Part shown: positions 1 to 9,949 of the stretch, one piece after another
Position numbering within the stretch: the first letter of the stretch is position 1
Layout of the letters: each line of letters begins with the position of its first letter
Notes under the pieces: generated by a model
What the model saw: only the letters and a program-made list of their open reading frames with translations
Told to the model about the DNA's origin: nothing
The model's database searches: none
Made by a program: the position numbers and the translations under genes
Assembly: GCF_017815135.1 (NCBI RefSeq)
Contig: NZ_JAGJCF010000003.1
Location: 310,001 to 374,000, forward strand
Source: Jiella mangrovi
GTDB lineage: Bacteria > Pseudomonadota > Alphaproteobacteria > Rhizobiales > Rhizobiaceae
DNA length: 64,000 nt
Direction: 5' to 3'

Positions 1-114
1 CGGCTATAGTCATGCCGACGGTATCGGCGCCCAGTTGCCGCCACAAAACATCGTCACCCCGATCCTTGGCTGAACTCTCGGCGGAGGGGTCGGCTGCAAG
101 ACGAGGGGGACTCC
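1..114. other. Left edge, upstream region of ilvD
   Basis: No gene can be supported here. The last bases hold a GA/GG-rich ribosome binding site about 7 nt before the ilvD ATG. Any promoter or leader of ilvD would lie here or left of the window, and I see no clear attenuator in the part that is present. Confidence 0.4.
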
Positions 115-1839
115 ATGGACGTCAAATCGATCGATAAGTCGCGGTTGCCCAGCCGCCATGTGACCGAAGGGCCGGCACGCGCCCCGCATCGATCCTACCT
201 TTACGCCATGGGGCTCTCGAAGGCCGAAATTCATCAGCCGCTGGTCGGCGTCGCCTCCTGCTGGAACGAGGCGGCACCGTGCAACATTTCGCTGATGCGC
301 CAGGCCCAAGTGGTCAAGAAGGGCGTCGCCTCGGCCAACGGTACGCCCCGAGAATTCTGCACCATCACCGTGACCGACGGCATCGCCATGGGCCATCAGG
401 GCATGAAGGCCTCACTGGTCTCGCGCGATCTGATCGCCGACTCGGTCGAGCTGACCATGCGCGGCCACGCCTATGACGCGCTGGTCGGCCTTGCCGGCTG
501 CGACAAGTCGCTGCCGGGCATGATGATGGCGATGGTGCGCCTCAACGTGCCGTCGGTGTTCATCTATGGCGGTTCGATCCTGCCGGGGAATTTCCGCGGC
601 CAGCAGGTCACCGTTCAGGACATCTTCGAAGCTGTCGGCAAGCATTCGGTCGGCGACATGTCCGACGACGATCTCGACGAGATCGAGCAGGTCGCGTGCC
701 CGTCCGCCGGCTCCTGCGGCGCCCAGTTCACCGCCAACACCATGGCGACCGTCGCCGAGGCGATCGGCCTTGCGCTGCCCTATTCCTGCGGCGCGCCGGC
801 GCCTTACGAGATTCGCGACCGGTTCTGCTTCGCCTCTGGCGAGATCGTCATGGAGCTGCTCGCCCGCAACATTCGCCCGCGCGACATCGTCACGCGCAAG
901 GCGCTGGAAAACGCTGCCGCCGTCGTCGCGGCGACCGGCGGCTCGACCAATGGCGCGCTGCATCTGCCGGCCATCGCCCATGAGTGCGGCATCGAATTCG
1001 ATCTCTTCGACGTTGCCGAGATCTTCAAGAAGACGCCCTACATCGCCGACCTGAAGCCCGGCGGCAAATATGTCGCCAAGGACATGTTCGAGGCCGGCGG
1101 CATACCGCTTCTGATGAAGACCATGCTCGAGCACGGCTATCTTCACGGCGACTGCATGACTGTGACCGGCCGCACCGTTGCCGAGAACATGGAAAAGATC
1201 GCCTGGAACCCGCATCAGGACGTGGTGCGCGAGGCCAACAACCCGATCACCGTCACCGGCGGCGTCGTCGGCCTGAAGGGCAATCTGGCTTCGGACGGGG
1301 CGATCGTGAAGGTCGCGGGCATGAAGAACCTGAAATTCTCCGGCCCGGCCCGCTGCTTCGATTCGGAGGAAGAGTGCTTCAAGGCCGTTTCCGAGCGCTC
1401 CTACAAGGAGGGCGAAGTCCTGGTGATCCGCTATGAGGGCCCGAAGGGCGGCCCCGGCATGCGTGAGATGCTGGCGACGACGGCCGCGCTCTACGGCCAG
1501 GGCATGGGCGACAAGGTCGCTCTCATCACCGACGGTCGCTTCTCCGGCGCCACCCGCGGCTTCTGTGTCGGTCATGTCGGACCGGAGGCCGCTGTCGGCG
1601 GACCGATCGGCCTGATCAGGGATGGCGATGTCATCACCATCGACGCGGTGGAGGGCACTCTTGATGTCGCGCTCAGCGATGACGAACTGAAGGAGCGGGC
1701 GGCAAGCTGGGCTCCGCGCGAGACCGATTTCGCCTCCGGCGCGATCTGGAAATACGCGCAGCAGGTCGGCACGGCGCGCCATGGTGCGGTCACCCATCCG
1801 GGCGGCGCTGCGGAAAAGCATTGCTATGCGGATATCTAG
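115..1839 (+). CDS. ilvD: Dihydroxy-acid dehydratase
   Basis: IlvD converts 2,3-dihydroxy-isovalerate or 2,3-dihydroxy-methylvalerate to the 2-keto acid, the third step common to valine, isoleucine and leucine synthesis. The enzyme is cytoplasmic and carries an Fe-S cluster. The 574-residue protein is full length for the shorter IlvD class and has the family motifs PCNISL (Cys56), [10 protein letters not shown] (Cys129) and [15 protein letters not shown] (Cys201). These three cysteines are the expected cluster ligands. The C-terminal GRFSGATRG signature is present. The ATG at 115 follows a GA-rich Shine-Dalgarno. Its 3' end overlaps the exoR start by 14 nt, so the two are probably co-transcribed and translationally coupled. 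The related sugar-acid dehydratase Edd is less likely given the length and motifs. Confidence 0.96.
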   Translation: MDVKSIDKSRLPSRHVTEGPARAPHRSYLYAMGLSKAEIHQPLVGVASCWNEAAPCNISLMRQAQVVKKGVASANGTPREFCTITVTDGIAMGHQGMKASLVSRDLIADSVELTMRGHAYDALVGLAGCDKSLPGMMMAMVRLNVPSVFIYGGSILPGNFRGQQVTVQDIFEAVGKHSVGDMSDDDLDEIEQVACPSAGSCGAQFTANTMATVAEAIGLALPYSCGAPAPYEIRDRFCFASGEIVMELLARNIRPRDIVTRKALENAAAVVAATGGSTNGALHLPAIAHECGIEFDLFDVAEIFKKTPYIADLKPGGKYVAKDMFEAGGIPLLMKTMLEHGYLHGDCMTVTGRTVAENMEKIAWNPHQDVVREANNPITVTGGVVGLKGNLASDGAIVKVAGMKNLKFSGPARCFDSEEECFKAVSERSYKEGEVLVIRYEGPKGGPGMREMLATTAALYGQGMGDKVALITDGRFSGATRGFCVGHVGPEAAVGGPIGLIRDGDVITIDAVEGTLDVALSDDELKERAASWAPRETDFASGAIWKYAQQVGTARHGAVTHPGGAAEKHCYADI

Positions 1840-2665
1840 TCGCACCACTCTTTCTGTTGCACTCGCCCTTGCCGCGCTTCTTTCGGCCGGCAAGGCGAGT
1901 TACGCGCTCGATCCGGACGCTCAGGTGAACCCTGACGCCGGGCCGCTGGAGCTGTTTTCCTTCGGCTTCAAGGCCTATCAGCGCGGCGAGAAGCTCGAGG
2001 CCTTCGAGGCCCTGCGCTACGCGGCCGACAAGGGGCATCCCGGCGCGCGCTGGAAACTCGGCAAGATGTATGCCGAGGGCGACGGCGTGCCGGAGAACGA
2101 CTACGAGGCGTTCAAGATCTTCGAGCAGATCGTTCGCGATCAGGACGACGAGACCGGCAGCTATTCGAATGCCGCCTATGTCGCGAGCGCCGTCGTCGCG
2201 CTCGCCGACTATCTGAAGTCCGGCATTCCCAACAGCCCGGTGATCGCCGACCTGCCGCGGGCCCGGCAGTTCTACTTCCATGCCGCCTCGTTCTTCGGCG
2301 ACGCGAAGGCACAGTTCGAACTCGGCCGGATGCTGCTCGACGGCGACGGGGGACGCGCCAATCCGAGGCAGGCCGCCCGCTGGCTCAACCTCGCCGCCGA
2401 GAAGGGCCATGTCGGCGCCAAGGCGCTGCTCGGCTATCTCCTGTTCGACGGCAAGAAGATCCAGCTGCGGCCCGAGCCGACGCGCGGGCTCGCAATGCTG
2501 ACCCTTGCCCTGAAACAGGCGGGGCCGAGCGACCAGAAATGGATCCGGCCGCTGCAGGAAGAGACCTTCTCCGTCGCCAATGAAGAGGTCCGGCGTCAGG
2601 CGCAGCTTTATGTCGATCAGCAGTCGGTGCCGCCCGCCGGCCCGGTGGTCAGCGCCAAGAACTGA
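1826..2665 (+). CDS. exoR: ExoR-like periplasmic Sel1-repeat regulator
   Basis: The 279-residue product starts with a signal peptide (MRISS..., hydrophobic stretch 9-20, likely cut after Ala27) followed by LDPDAQ. Sel1/TPR-like repeats follow, including [35 protein letters not shown] and [15 protein letters not shown]. Length, N-terminus ([16 protein letters not shown]) and repeats match rhizobial ExoR as I remember it. ExoR is a periplasmic inhibitor of the ExoS sensor kinase and so controls exopolysaccharide, motility and acid responses through ChvI. The start at 1826 is preferred over 1781 because only it places the signal peptide at the N-terminus. The gene begins inside the last codons of ilvD. 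No exoS or chvI lies in the window. The ExoR identity is a family-level inference; the Sel1 architecture is directly visible. Confidence 0.85.
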   Translation: MRISSRTTLSVALALAALLSAGKASYALDPDAQVNPDAGPLELFSFGFKAYQRGEKLEAFEALRYAADKGHPGARWKLGKMYAEGDGVPENDYEAFKIFEQIVRDQDDETGSYSNAAYVASAVVALADYLKSGIPNSPVIADLPRARQFYFHAASFFGDAKAQFELGRMLLDGDGGRANPRQAARWLNLAAEKGHVGAKALLGYLLFDGKKIQLRPEPTRGLAMLTLALKQAGPSDQKWIRPLQEETFSVANEEVRRQAQLYVDQQSVPPAGPVVSAKN

Positions 2666-2731
2666 GTCTCGTGCCGCTGGCTCACGGGATGGGTAACGGC
2701 CGATAGGACGGGCGTTCGCCGGAGGGCGCCT

Positions 2732-3514
2732 TCAGGCCGCGAGCTGGATCATCACCGGCACGTGGTCGGACGGCTTTTCCCAGCCGCGAACATGCTTTTC
2801 GATGCCGACGGACACCATCCGCTCCTGAACCTCGGGCGAGATCAGCAGGTGATCGATGCGGATCCCGTTGTTCTTCTGCCAGGCGCCGGCCTGATAGTCC
2901 CAGAACGTATAGGTCTCCGGCGCCTCGGAGCATGCGCGAACGGCGTCCGTCAGCCCGAGATTCACGAGACGGCGCAAAGCCGCGCGGCTCTCTGGCTGGA
3001 AGAGCGCGTCGCCGAGCCATGCCTCGGGATTGGCGACGTCGATCGGCATCGGAATGACGTTGTAGTCTCCGGCGAGGACGAGGTCGTCCTCGTTTTCCAG
3101 AAGCGTTCCGGCATGAGCGATCAGGCGCTCCATCCATGCGAGCTTGTAGTCAAATTTCTCGGTGCCGAGGGGATTGCCGTTCGGCAGGTAGATCGAGGCG
3201 ACGCGCAGCCGCCGCCCGTCGATCTTCCACAGCCCCTCGATGTAGCGCGACTGCTCGTCGGTATCGTCGCCCGGAAGGCCGCGCAGGACCTCCGCCGGCG
3301 CCTGCTTCGACAGGAGTGCAACGCCGTTGAAGCCTTTTTGGCCGAATGTCTCGACGTGATAGCCGAGCGCCTCGATCGGCGCGCGCGGAAAGCCCTCGTC
3401 GACGCTCTTGATCTCCTGCAGGCAGGCGATGTCCGGGGAGGCGGCCTCGAGCCAGGCACAGAGCGAATCGATGCGCGCCTTGACGCCGTTGATGTTCCAG
3501 GTGGCGATCAGCAT
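2732..3514 (-). CDS. xthA: Exodeoxyribonuclease III
   Basis: The product is an AP endonuclease and 3'-5' exonuclease of base-excision repair, cytoplasmic. Its 260 residues have the complete exonuclease III fold motifs: MLIATWNINGVKAR, the metal-binding Glu34 in CLQEIK, IYLPNGN, AGDYNVIP and the C-terminal SDHVPVM with the catalytic Asp-His pair. It starts 10 nt after the erpA stop on the same strand, so erpA-xthA is a probable two-gene operon. The ATG at 3514 matches the usual N-terminus of the family. Confidence 0.96.
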   Translation of the reverse strand: MLIATWNINGVKARIDSLCAWLEAASPDIACLQEIKSVDEGFPRAPIEALGYHVETFGQKGFNGVALLSKQAPAEVLRGLPGDDTDEQSRYIEGLWKIDGRRLRVASIYLPNGNPLGTEKFDYKLAWMERLIAHAGTLLENEDDLVLAGDYNVIPMPIDVANPEAWLGDALFQPESRAALRRLVNLGLTDAVRACSEAPETYTFWDYQAGAWQKNNGIRIDHLLISPEVQERMVSVGIEKHVRGWEKPSDHVPVMIQLAA

Positions 3515-3524
3515 GCCGTCGCCG

Positions 3525-3866
3525 TCAGACCGAGAAGCTGGTGCCGCAGCCGCAGGACGCGACGGCGTTCGGATTGCGGATCTGGAAGGACTGGCCCATC
3601 AGGTCGTCGACGAAATCGATCACCGAGCCATCGAGATAGGCGAGCGAGACCGGATCGACGAGAACACGCGCGCCGTCCCGTTCGATCAGGAGATCGTCGT
3701 CTTCGCGCGTTTCGGTGAGATCATATTTGTAGGAGAAGCCCGAGCAGCCGCCGCCCTCGATCGAGATGCGAAGGCTCGGATTGCCCTCGCTCTTCGACAG
3801 GATCGAGGAAATCCGTCTGGTCGCGCTGTCCGAAAGGGTGACCGGCTTTGAAACTGTCTCGCTCAT
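3525..3866 (-). CDS. erpA: Iron-sulfur cluster insertion protein (A-type carrier)
   Basis: This is an A-type Fe-S carrier that delivers clusters to apo-enzymes. The 113-residue protein has the three invariant cysteines: Cys41 in GGGCSGF, and Cys105 and Cys107 in SCGCGTSF. Length and motifs fit ErpA/IscA. The ErpA name is chosen over IscA because this chromosomal position, beside xthA and divergent from dgt, is the usual ErpA place in rhizobia. It is the first gene of a minus-strand pair with xthA. Possible clients encoded nearby include IlvD and TtcA, but that is inference. Confidence 0.9.
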   Translation of the reverse strand: MSETVSKPVTLSDSATRRISSILSKSEGNPSLRISIEGGGCSGFSYKYDLTETREDDDLLIERDGARVLVDPVSLAYLDGSVIDFVDDLMGQSFQIRNPNAVASCGCGTSFSV

Positions 3867-3982
3867 CTGATCGTCGGCACGGCGTTGCGGCGCGTGTCGC
3901 TCCTTGTTTGAAACATGTCTCTTAGGTATGGACGCGGGACTGGCTGGTCAATCGCCGAATTCGGGCAGGAAGGCGTCGATCC

Positions 3983-5212
3983 ATGGTCTTGACGCATCGT
4001 TCGATGGAAATTGCCGTCGGCCCCTCTGGCCTTGCCAGCTTCGCCGAGGATCCGCGGCTCAGTCGCGGACGCCTCGTCGCCGAGCCCGCGAGCGCCACCC
4101 GCACGCCCTTTCAGCGCGACCGCGACCGGATCGTCCATTCCGCCGCCTTTCGCCGGCTGAAGCACAAGACGCAGGTGTTCGTGCCCTATGAGGGCGACTA
4201 CTACCGAACGCGCCTGACCCATACGATCGAGGTCTCGCAGATCGCCCGGGCACTCGCCCGCGCCTTCCGTCTCGACGAGGATCTGACCGAGGCCGTCGCC
4301 CTCGTGCATGATTTCGGGCACACGCCCTTCGGCCATGCCGGGGAAAGGGCGCTTGACCGCAAGATGGCGGCGTTCGGCGGTTTCGATCATAACGCCCAGT
4401 CGCTGCGGATCGTGACGGCGCTGGAATGCCGATACGCCGATTTCGACGGGCTCAATCTGTCTTTCGAGACGCTGGAAGGTCTCGTCAAGCACAACGGGCC
4501 GATCCTTGGACGCCACGCCGCAGCCGATGACGGGGTGCTTCGCCCGGTCGCGAGGCCCATCCTCGACTTCAACGCCGTCATGCCGCTCGCCCTCGACCGG
4601 TTTGCCGATCTGGAGGCCCAGGCCGCGGCGATCTCCGACGACATTGCCTATAACACCCACGATCTCGACGATGGTCTGCGGGCCGGGCTGATCGAACTCG
4701 CCGACATCGAGGAGCTCGATCTCGCCGGCGACATTCTTCGCGAGGTCCGCGCGAAATACCCGGCGCTCGATCCGGCGCGAACGATCCATGAGATCATGCG
4801 CCGGCATATCACCCGTCTCGTCGAGGACGTGATCACCACCACCGCGAAGGAGCTCGAGGACCTGCGCCCGCAAAGCGCAGACGATGTTCGGAATGCCGGG
4901 CGCCAGCTCGTGCGCTTCTCGCCGCAGATGGAAGCGGCCGTCGGACAGACCAGGCGCTTCCTGTTCGCGCGCGTCTATCGCTGCGAAAGCGTGATGAGCG
5001 TAATGCGCGAGGCCGAGCGCATGGTCGAGGCGCTGTTCGATCGGTTTCACGAGCGCCCCGACCTGATGCCGGGCGACTGGGCCAGCGGTGTGGACGGGCT
5101 CGGCGAGGAGCAGCTCATACGGCGGATCGCGGATTATCTGTCCGGAATGACCGATACCTATGCGATCAACGAATATGAGCGCCTGTTTGACGCGGTGCCG
5201 CATTTGCGATAG
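3983..5212 (+). CDS. dgt: dGTPase-like triphosphohydrolase
   Basis: HD-domain deoxynucleoside triphosphohydrolase that releases tripolyphosphate from dNTPs and helps control dNTP pools. The HD signature is intact: TRLTH (His80) and [13 protein letters not shown] (His109-Asp110). The N-terminal [11 protein letters not shown]...[11 protein letters not shown] is typical of the family. The 409-residue length fits the shorter alphaproteobacterial Dgt2 class rather than the 505-residue E. coli Dgt. The start at 3983 has an AGGAAGG Shine-Dalgarno about 10 nt upstream; an internal ATG at 4004 is a possible alternative. It is divergent from erpA and precedes argS by 171 bp. Confidence 0.93.
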   Translation: MVLTHRSMEIAVGPSGLASFAEDPRLSRGRLVAEPASATRTPFQRDRDRIVHSAAFRRLKHKTQVFVPYEGDYYRTRLTHTIEVSQIARALARAFRLDEDLTEAVALVHDFGHTPFGHAGERALDRKMAAFGGFDHNAQSLRIVTALECRYADFDGLNLSFETLEGLVKHNGPILGRHAAADDGVLRPVARPILDFNAVMPLALDRFADLEAQAAAISDDIAYNTHDLDDGLRAGLIELADIEELDLAGDILREVRAKYPALDPARTIHEIMRRHITRLVEDVITTTAKELEDLRPQSADDVRNAGRQLVRFSPQMEAAVGQTRRFLFARVYRCESVMSVMREAERMVEALFDRFHERPDLMPGDWASGVDGLGEEQLIRRIADYLSGMTDTYAINEYERLFDAVPHLR

Positions 5213-5383
5213 CCGCCGTCGCTCGTCATTCATGCGCTGCCGGGCCTGACGATCCGCGTGGATTTTGCCGACAGGATTGGCTCGCAATGCTGCCGGAACG
5301 CTTGCCGGACGCGGCGGTGATGCTGGACGCGGCGGACCCGTTGATGCCGTGGCCAAGCCGGCCGTTCGACCGAGGATTGATCG

Positions 5384-7129
5384 ATGAATATCTTTGCCGA
5401 TTTCGAAAACCGGGTGAAGAAAGCGGTTCAACCGCTTGTTCCTGAAGGCAAAGAGGCCGACTTCACCCGCGTGGCCGTCGAGCCGCCGCGCGATGCCGCG
5501 CATGGCGATCTTGCGACCAATGCCGCGATGGTGCTGGCCAAGGGCTTTTCCATGAAGCCGCGTGATCTCGCCGAAAGGATCGTGGCTGCGCTTGGCGCGG
5601 ATCCCGACATCGAGACGGTGTCGATCGCTGGGCCGGGCTTCATCAACATGACGCTGAGGCCGGCCTTCTGGACCGATCATCTCGCACAGTTGCTGAATGC
5701 CGGCCGCAATTACGGGCGCGGGGCTGCGACCGGGCGCAAGATCAACGTCGAATACGTCTCCGCCAATCCGACCGGGCCGATGCATGTCGGTCATACGCGC
5801 GGTGCCGTGGTCGGCGACGTGATCGCCCGGCTTGCGGCCTTCGCCGGCGACGACGTCACCCGCGAATATTACATCAACGACGCCGGCGAGCAGGTGAACG
5901 TTCTCGCCCGGTCGGCCTATCTGCGCTACCGCGAGGCGCTCGGCCAGGAGATCGGCGAGATCCCGGCGGGGCTTTATCCGGGCGATTATCTGAAGCCGGT
6001 CGGCGCCGCGCTGGCCGAAGAGTTCTCAGACACGCTCCTTGGCAGGGACGAGACGGAGTGGCTGCCGATCGTTCGCGACCGGGCCGTCGAAGCGATGATG
6101 GCGATGATCCGCGCCGATCTGAAGCTTCTGGGCGTCGAGCACGAGGTGTTCTTCTCCGAGCGGACGCTGCACGACGCCGATGGCGGCCGGATCGCCGAGG
6201 CGATCGCCGACCTGAGGGCCAAGGGCTTCGTCTATCAGGGCACGCTGGAGCCACCGAAGGGCAAGGTCGTCGAGGACTGGGAGGATCGTGAGCAGACCCT
6301 CCTGCGCTCGACCGAAGTCGGCGACGACCAGGACCGGCCGCTGATCAAGTCGAGCGGCGCCTACACCTATTTCGCCGCCGACGTCGCCTATTTCCGCGAC
6401 AAGTACGAGCGCGGCTTTTCCGAGATGGTCTATGTGCTCGGCGCCGACCATGGCGGTTACGTCAAGCGGCTGGAAGCGGTGGCGAAGGCCATCTCGGGCG
6501 GCGCGGCGAAAGCGGACTGCGTGTTGTGCCAGCTCGTCAAGCTCTACCGCGACGGTGAGCCGGTGAAGATGTCGAAACGCTCCGGCGACTTCGTCACTCT
6601 GGCGGAAGTCGTCGAAGAGGTCGGCCGTGATCCGGTGCGCTTTATGATGCTCTATCGCAAGAGCGATGCCCCGCTCGACTTCGACTTCAAGAAAGTCACG
6701 GAACAGTCGAAGGACAATCCGGTTTTTTATGTCCAGTATGCCTATGCGAGGGCGGCGTCGATCTTCCGGCAGGCGGCCGAGGCGGGACTGACGATTCCCG
6801 AATACGACAAGACCGGGGTCGCTGCGCTGCAGGGGCTCGGCGATGTTGGCGAGATCGGCCTCATTCGCAAGCTCGCGGAGTTTCCAAGGCTGATCGGCCA
6901 GGCCGCCGAGGCCAAAGAGCCGCACCGGCTGGCCTTTTATCTGAACGACCTCGCCGCAGCGTTTCACGGCCAGTACAATCGCGGCAAAGACTTGCCCGAC
7001 TTACGGTTTGTTAACCAAGATCAGCCAGAACTGTCGATTGCGAGGCTTGGGCTCGTCAAAGCGGTCGCGACCGTCCTGTTCGTCGGTCTCGATCTGATCG
7101 GCGCCGATGCGCCGGAAGAAATGCGCTAG
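5384..7129 (+). CDS. argS: Arginine-tRNA ligase
   Basis: Class I aminoacyl-tRNA synthetase that charges tRNA-Arg. The 581-residue product has the N-terminal Add-1 domain, the HIGH-type motif [10 protein letters not shown] (134-137), the KMSKR loop near residue 395 and the C-terminal DALR anticodon-binding domain with [10 protein letters not shown]. The length is normal. It is followed 85 bp later by the SPOR-domain gene, consistent with the conserved rhizobial order dgt-argS-SPOR-nagZ. Confidence 0.97.
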   Translation: MNIFADFENRVKKAVQPLVPEGKEADFTRVAVEPPRDAAHGDLATNAAMVLAKGFSMKPRDLAERIVAALGADPDIETVSIAGPGFINMTLRPAFWTDHLAQLLNAGRNYGRGAATGRKINVEYVSANPTGPMHVGHTRGAVVGDVIARLAAFAGDDVTREYYINDAGEQVNVLARSAYLRYREALGQEIGEIPAGLYPGDYLKPVGAALAEEFSDTLLGRDETEWLPIVRDRAVEAMMAMIRADLKLLGVEHEVFFSERTLHDADGGRIAEAIADLRAKGFVYQGTLEPPKGKVVEDWEDREQTLLRSTEVGDDQDRPLIKSSGAYTYFAADVAYFRDKYERGFSEMVYVLGADHGGYVKRLEAVAKAISGGAAKADCVLCQLVKLYRDGEPVKMSKRSGDFVTLAEVVEEVGRDPVRFMMLYRKSDAPLDFDFKKVTEQSKDNPVFYVQYAYARAASIFRQAAEAGLTIPEYDKTGVAALQGLGDVGEIGLIRKLAEFPRLIGQAAEAKEPHRLAFYLNDLAAAFHGQYNRGKDLPDLRFVNQDQPELSIARLGLVKAVATVLFVGLDLIGADAPEEMR

Positions 7130-7214
7130 GTCACCACGCTTTGGCCAATTTCCTCGCCTAGCCATCGAAACTGTGGAGGATGGGGCCTTCACGCGGGGAA
7201 GAGCGGGGATAATC

Positions 7215-9809
7215 ATGTCGCTGGGGGACCATAACGGTTCCGCCCGAAAGGGTGGTCAAACGTTCGAGGCCGAGCTGGACGACCCGTTCGAGGAACTCGC
7301 CCGGATTCTCGAAGGGCCGCTACAGTCGCAGTCAACCACAGGGCGAGATCCCGCCGAGGCTTTTCGAAGCGCGGCCGGTCTTGCGCCCACCAATTCTGCA
7401 AACATGGCAAAAGACGACGCTGGCGCCCCGGCTCTCGACGCCGGATCCGGTGCGGCCATGGCTGAGGACGACGCCTTCGGCGATGCTGCGATGAGTGCGG
7501 CGCTGACGAAAGAGCTGGCCGACGCTCTCGACCTTGCGGCGGCGGATTTCGACGTCGAGCTTTCGGACGAATCCGGGGATGCGGCGGCCGCCGGCAACGG
7601 CGCGGTCGCAGCCGTTGCCACGAACCGCCAGCCCACATCGCCGCAGCCCCCACAGAACAACCAGCCTCAGCCGGCCGTGAAAGCCGAGGCCGCAAAGCCG
7701 CAGCACGTCACTGCGCGGCCCGCCGGTCAGGCGCCGAGGCCTCAAGCCAACGCCGCCGTCCCGTCGCCGAATGCCGAGGCGCCAAAGCCTCAGCCGCAGG
7801 CGCCGCAGGGCCAGAATGCCCAGCAGACCGCTGCGCAGGGGGCAAAGCCACAGCCGAATGCGGCTGCGCCGGCAAATGCCGAGGCCAAAAGGCCTCCGCA
7901 GCAGCCCGTAAAGCCGGCCGCGCAAGCGCAGAAGGCACCGCAAACCCCAGCTCAGACCGTGCGGCCGCAGGCACAGGCTGCCTCGCAGGCAGCCCAGCCG
8001 GCAAAGCCGCAGCAACCCGCCGCGCAGGGTTCGGTCGAGGCTCCGGCTCGGCAGGCAAAGCCCGCAGCGCCGGCGGCCCAGTCCGCTCAGCCGCAGGCAA
8101 AGCCGGCTGCGCCGACAGCGCAGGCCACGGCGCCCAAGCCGCAGCAAACTGCCATACAGCCGGAGGCCCCGGTGAAGGCCGCGCCTCAACCGGTTGCCGC
8201 GAAGGCGGAAGCGCCGAAGCCGCAAAAGGACGATGCCGCTTCTACTGCGGAGCATCGGCATCCATCGGCCAAAGAGGGCAAGGCGGCTGCTGCCGCCGCC
8301 ACGGCCGCGTCCTTTGCGTTCGACGACCAGTTCGAAAAGGCGCTGCTCGGCCTGTCGGAGCCGGCCAATCCGCGGCAATCGGCTATCCACCACGCGGAGG
8401 CCTTCGCGCCCGATCGCAAGCCGGTCGTTGCCGAGGACGACAGCAGCGCGCAGGTGTTCGACGATTTCGACGAGCTCATCGCCAGTGAGCTCGCCGCGCT
8501 CAAGCAGCCAGCGCCGACCGCGCCCGCCGGCTTTGCCGAGGCGGCTTCGGACGAGGCGTTCGACAGTTCCGATTGGCCGGCCTCCTTCGAGGTGGCGGGT
8601 CGCGCGGAGGACGATGCAAGGGCGCAGCGGCATGACGACGAGGACGACGAGCTGCGCGCATCGCGCCCGGCAGCTGCCGTCGTCGCCCGCGGTCACGTCG
8701 GGCGCAGCAGCTTCATCGGGGCAGGGATTGGCGCAATCGCGCTGACCCTTGCCGCCGGTGGCGCGTATTTCTTCATGGGCGGCACGCAAGGGACGGCCGG
8801 CGATGGCTCGGTCCTGATCGTGCGGGCCGATCCCGATCCGGTGAAGGTCAAGCCGGAAAACCCCGGTGGCCGTCAGATCCCCAATCAGAACAAGATGGTC
8901 TACAGCCGGGTCGAGAGCGGTGACGCCATCGTCACCCCCGAACAGAAGACGCTGGTGAGTGCCGAAGAAGCCCCGATCGACCTGCCGACGGAAAACCCGC
9001 CGCTGTCCGATCTTCCGGGCGTGGAACTCGGCGTCGGTACGGCCAATGCTGCCGACCGACAGGGTGATTCGACACAGAAAGCCGACGCCTACAGCGAAGC
9101 GTCGCCGATCGGCGTGCTGTCGCCGCGCCGCGCCAAGACCTATTCGGTCCGCTCCGACGGCACGCTCGTCGTCAGCGATGCCGGCAGCGACGCCGGCGCC
9201 GACACGTCGAATCGCGGTCCGTTGATCGAAGCGTCGGCGCGGCCGCTCGCCACGACACAGGACATCGGTACAACGGCGGACGCTGCCAGCGCCGATGGTC
9301 TGCAGACGGCTTCCAGCGACGCGCAAGCTCCGGTCGAAGCCGCTTCGGCGGATCAAGGTGTTCCGGCGCCGAACGTTCCGGTCCCGACGATCAGGCCCTC
9401 CCACAGCCAAGGCGCGGAGCCGCGTGACGTGGCTGTTGCCGCTGCCGAGCCTGTCGCTTCTGCCCAGCCTGCGGCGGCACCTGAAAATGTCGAGCCGATC
9501 CGCACGGCGGCCATCGAGGCGCAGCCTGCAACGGCGGCGTCTGCACCGGCCTCCGCTCCGGTCCATGACGGCTACTACGTCCAGATCTCGTCACAGCCGT
9601 CTCGCGATGCGGCGGAGGCATCCTCGCGGAACCTCACCCAGCGCTACAGCAGCGTGATCGCGGGGCGCAACGTCGTCATCCAGTCGGCCGACATTCCCGG
9701 CAAGGGCACCTATTACCGGGTCCGCGTTCCGGTCGATTCCAAGACGGAGGGCGGGCGTCTGTGCGGCGACCTGAAATCAGCCGGCGGCAGCTGCTTCGTC
9801 TCGCGCTAG
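7215..9809 (+). CDS. SPOR-domain membrane protein, Pro/Ala/Gln-rich
   Basis: The 864-residue product has an N-terminal cytoplasmic part with a conserved-looking segment DDPFEELARIL. A long Ala/Pro/Gln/Lys low-complexity region spans about residues 140-350, a single membrane segment lies near residues 498-520 (SFIGAGIGAIALTLAAGG), and a periplasmic Ala-rich linker leads to a C-terminal SPOR domain (about 784-864, starting DGYYVQISSQPSR). SPOR domains bind denuded glycan strands at the septum, so an FtsN-like or septal-wall role is inferred. The ATG at 7215 is chosen because the upstream in-frame extension from 7107 overlaps argS and has no conserved look. The low-complexity region has produced long open frames on the other strand that are not genes. 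Its neighbour nagZ is also a peptidoglycan gene. Confidence 0.9.
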   Translation: MSLGDHNGSARKGGQTFEAELDDPFEELARILEGPLQSQSTTGRDPAEAFRSAAGLAPTNSANMAKDDAGAPALDAGSGAAMAEDDAFGDAAMSAALTKELADALDLAAADFDVELSDESGDAAAAGNGAVAAVATNRQPTSPQPPQNNQPQPAVKAEAAKPQHVTARPAGQAPRPQANAAVPSPNAEAPKPQPQAPQGQNAQQTAAQGAKPQPNAAAPANAEAKRPPQQPVKPAAQAQKAPQTPAQTVRPQAQAASQAAQPAKPQQPAAQGSVEAPARQAKPAAPAAQSAQPQAKPAAPTAQATAPKPQQTAIQPEAPVKAAPQPVAAKAEAPKPQKDDAASTAEHRHPSAKEGKAAAAAATAASFAFDDQFEKALLGLSEPANPRQSAIHHAEAFAPDRKPVVAEDDSSAQVFDDFDELIASELAALKQPAPTAPAGFAEAASDEAFDSSDWPASFEVAGRAEDDARAQRHDDEDDELRASRPAAAVVARGHVGRSSFIGAGIGAIALTLAAGGAYFFMGGTQGTAGDGSVLIVRADPDPVKVKPENPGGRQIPNQNKMVYSRVESGDAIVTPEQKTLVSAEEAPIDLPTENPPLSDLPGVELGVGTANAADRQGDSTQKADAYSEASPIGVLSPRRAKTYSVRSDGTLVVSDAGSDAGADTSNRGPLIEASARPLATTQDIGTTADAASADGLQTASSDAQAPVEAASADQGVPAPNVPVPTIRPSHSQGAEPRDVAVAAAEPVASAQPAAAPENVEPIRTAAIEAQPATAASAPASAPVHDGYYVQISSQPSRDAAEASSRNLTQRYSSVIAGRNVVIQSADIPGKGTYYRVRVPVDSKTEGGRLCGDLKSAGGSCFVSR

Positions 9810-9949
9810 CCGGAGGCGCCGGTTTCTGCGGTGCGGCCGCGATTGGTCGCCTGGCAAATATTTCTTCCTTCCGATCGAGACATCGCGAAGCGGCCGACGA
9901 CGGGAATTCGTCGGCCGCTTCCTCACCATTCCTGGAGACGAGACCGAGG

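Noticed and set aside
5285-5315. GGAAC upstream of argS as an EcfG promoter
   Set aside because: At 16-17 bases the -10 reads GTG rather than CGTT, and a housekeeping synthetase is an unlikely target.
3863-5794. 643-codon minus-strand frame across dgt and argS
   Set aside because: Antisense shadow of two clearly identified conserved genes.
7332-9566. 744-codon open frame on the minus strand across the SPOR gene
   Set aside because: Arg/Leu/Gly-rich shadow caused by GC-rich low-complexity coding on the plus strand; the plus-strand protein has a membrane segment and a SPOR domain.
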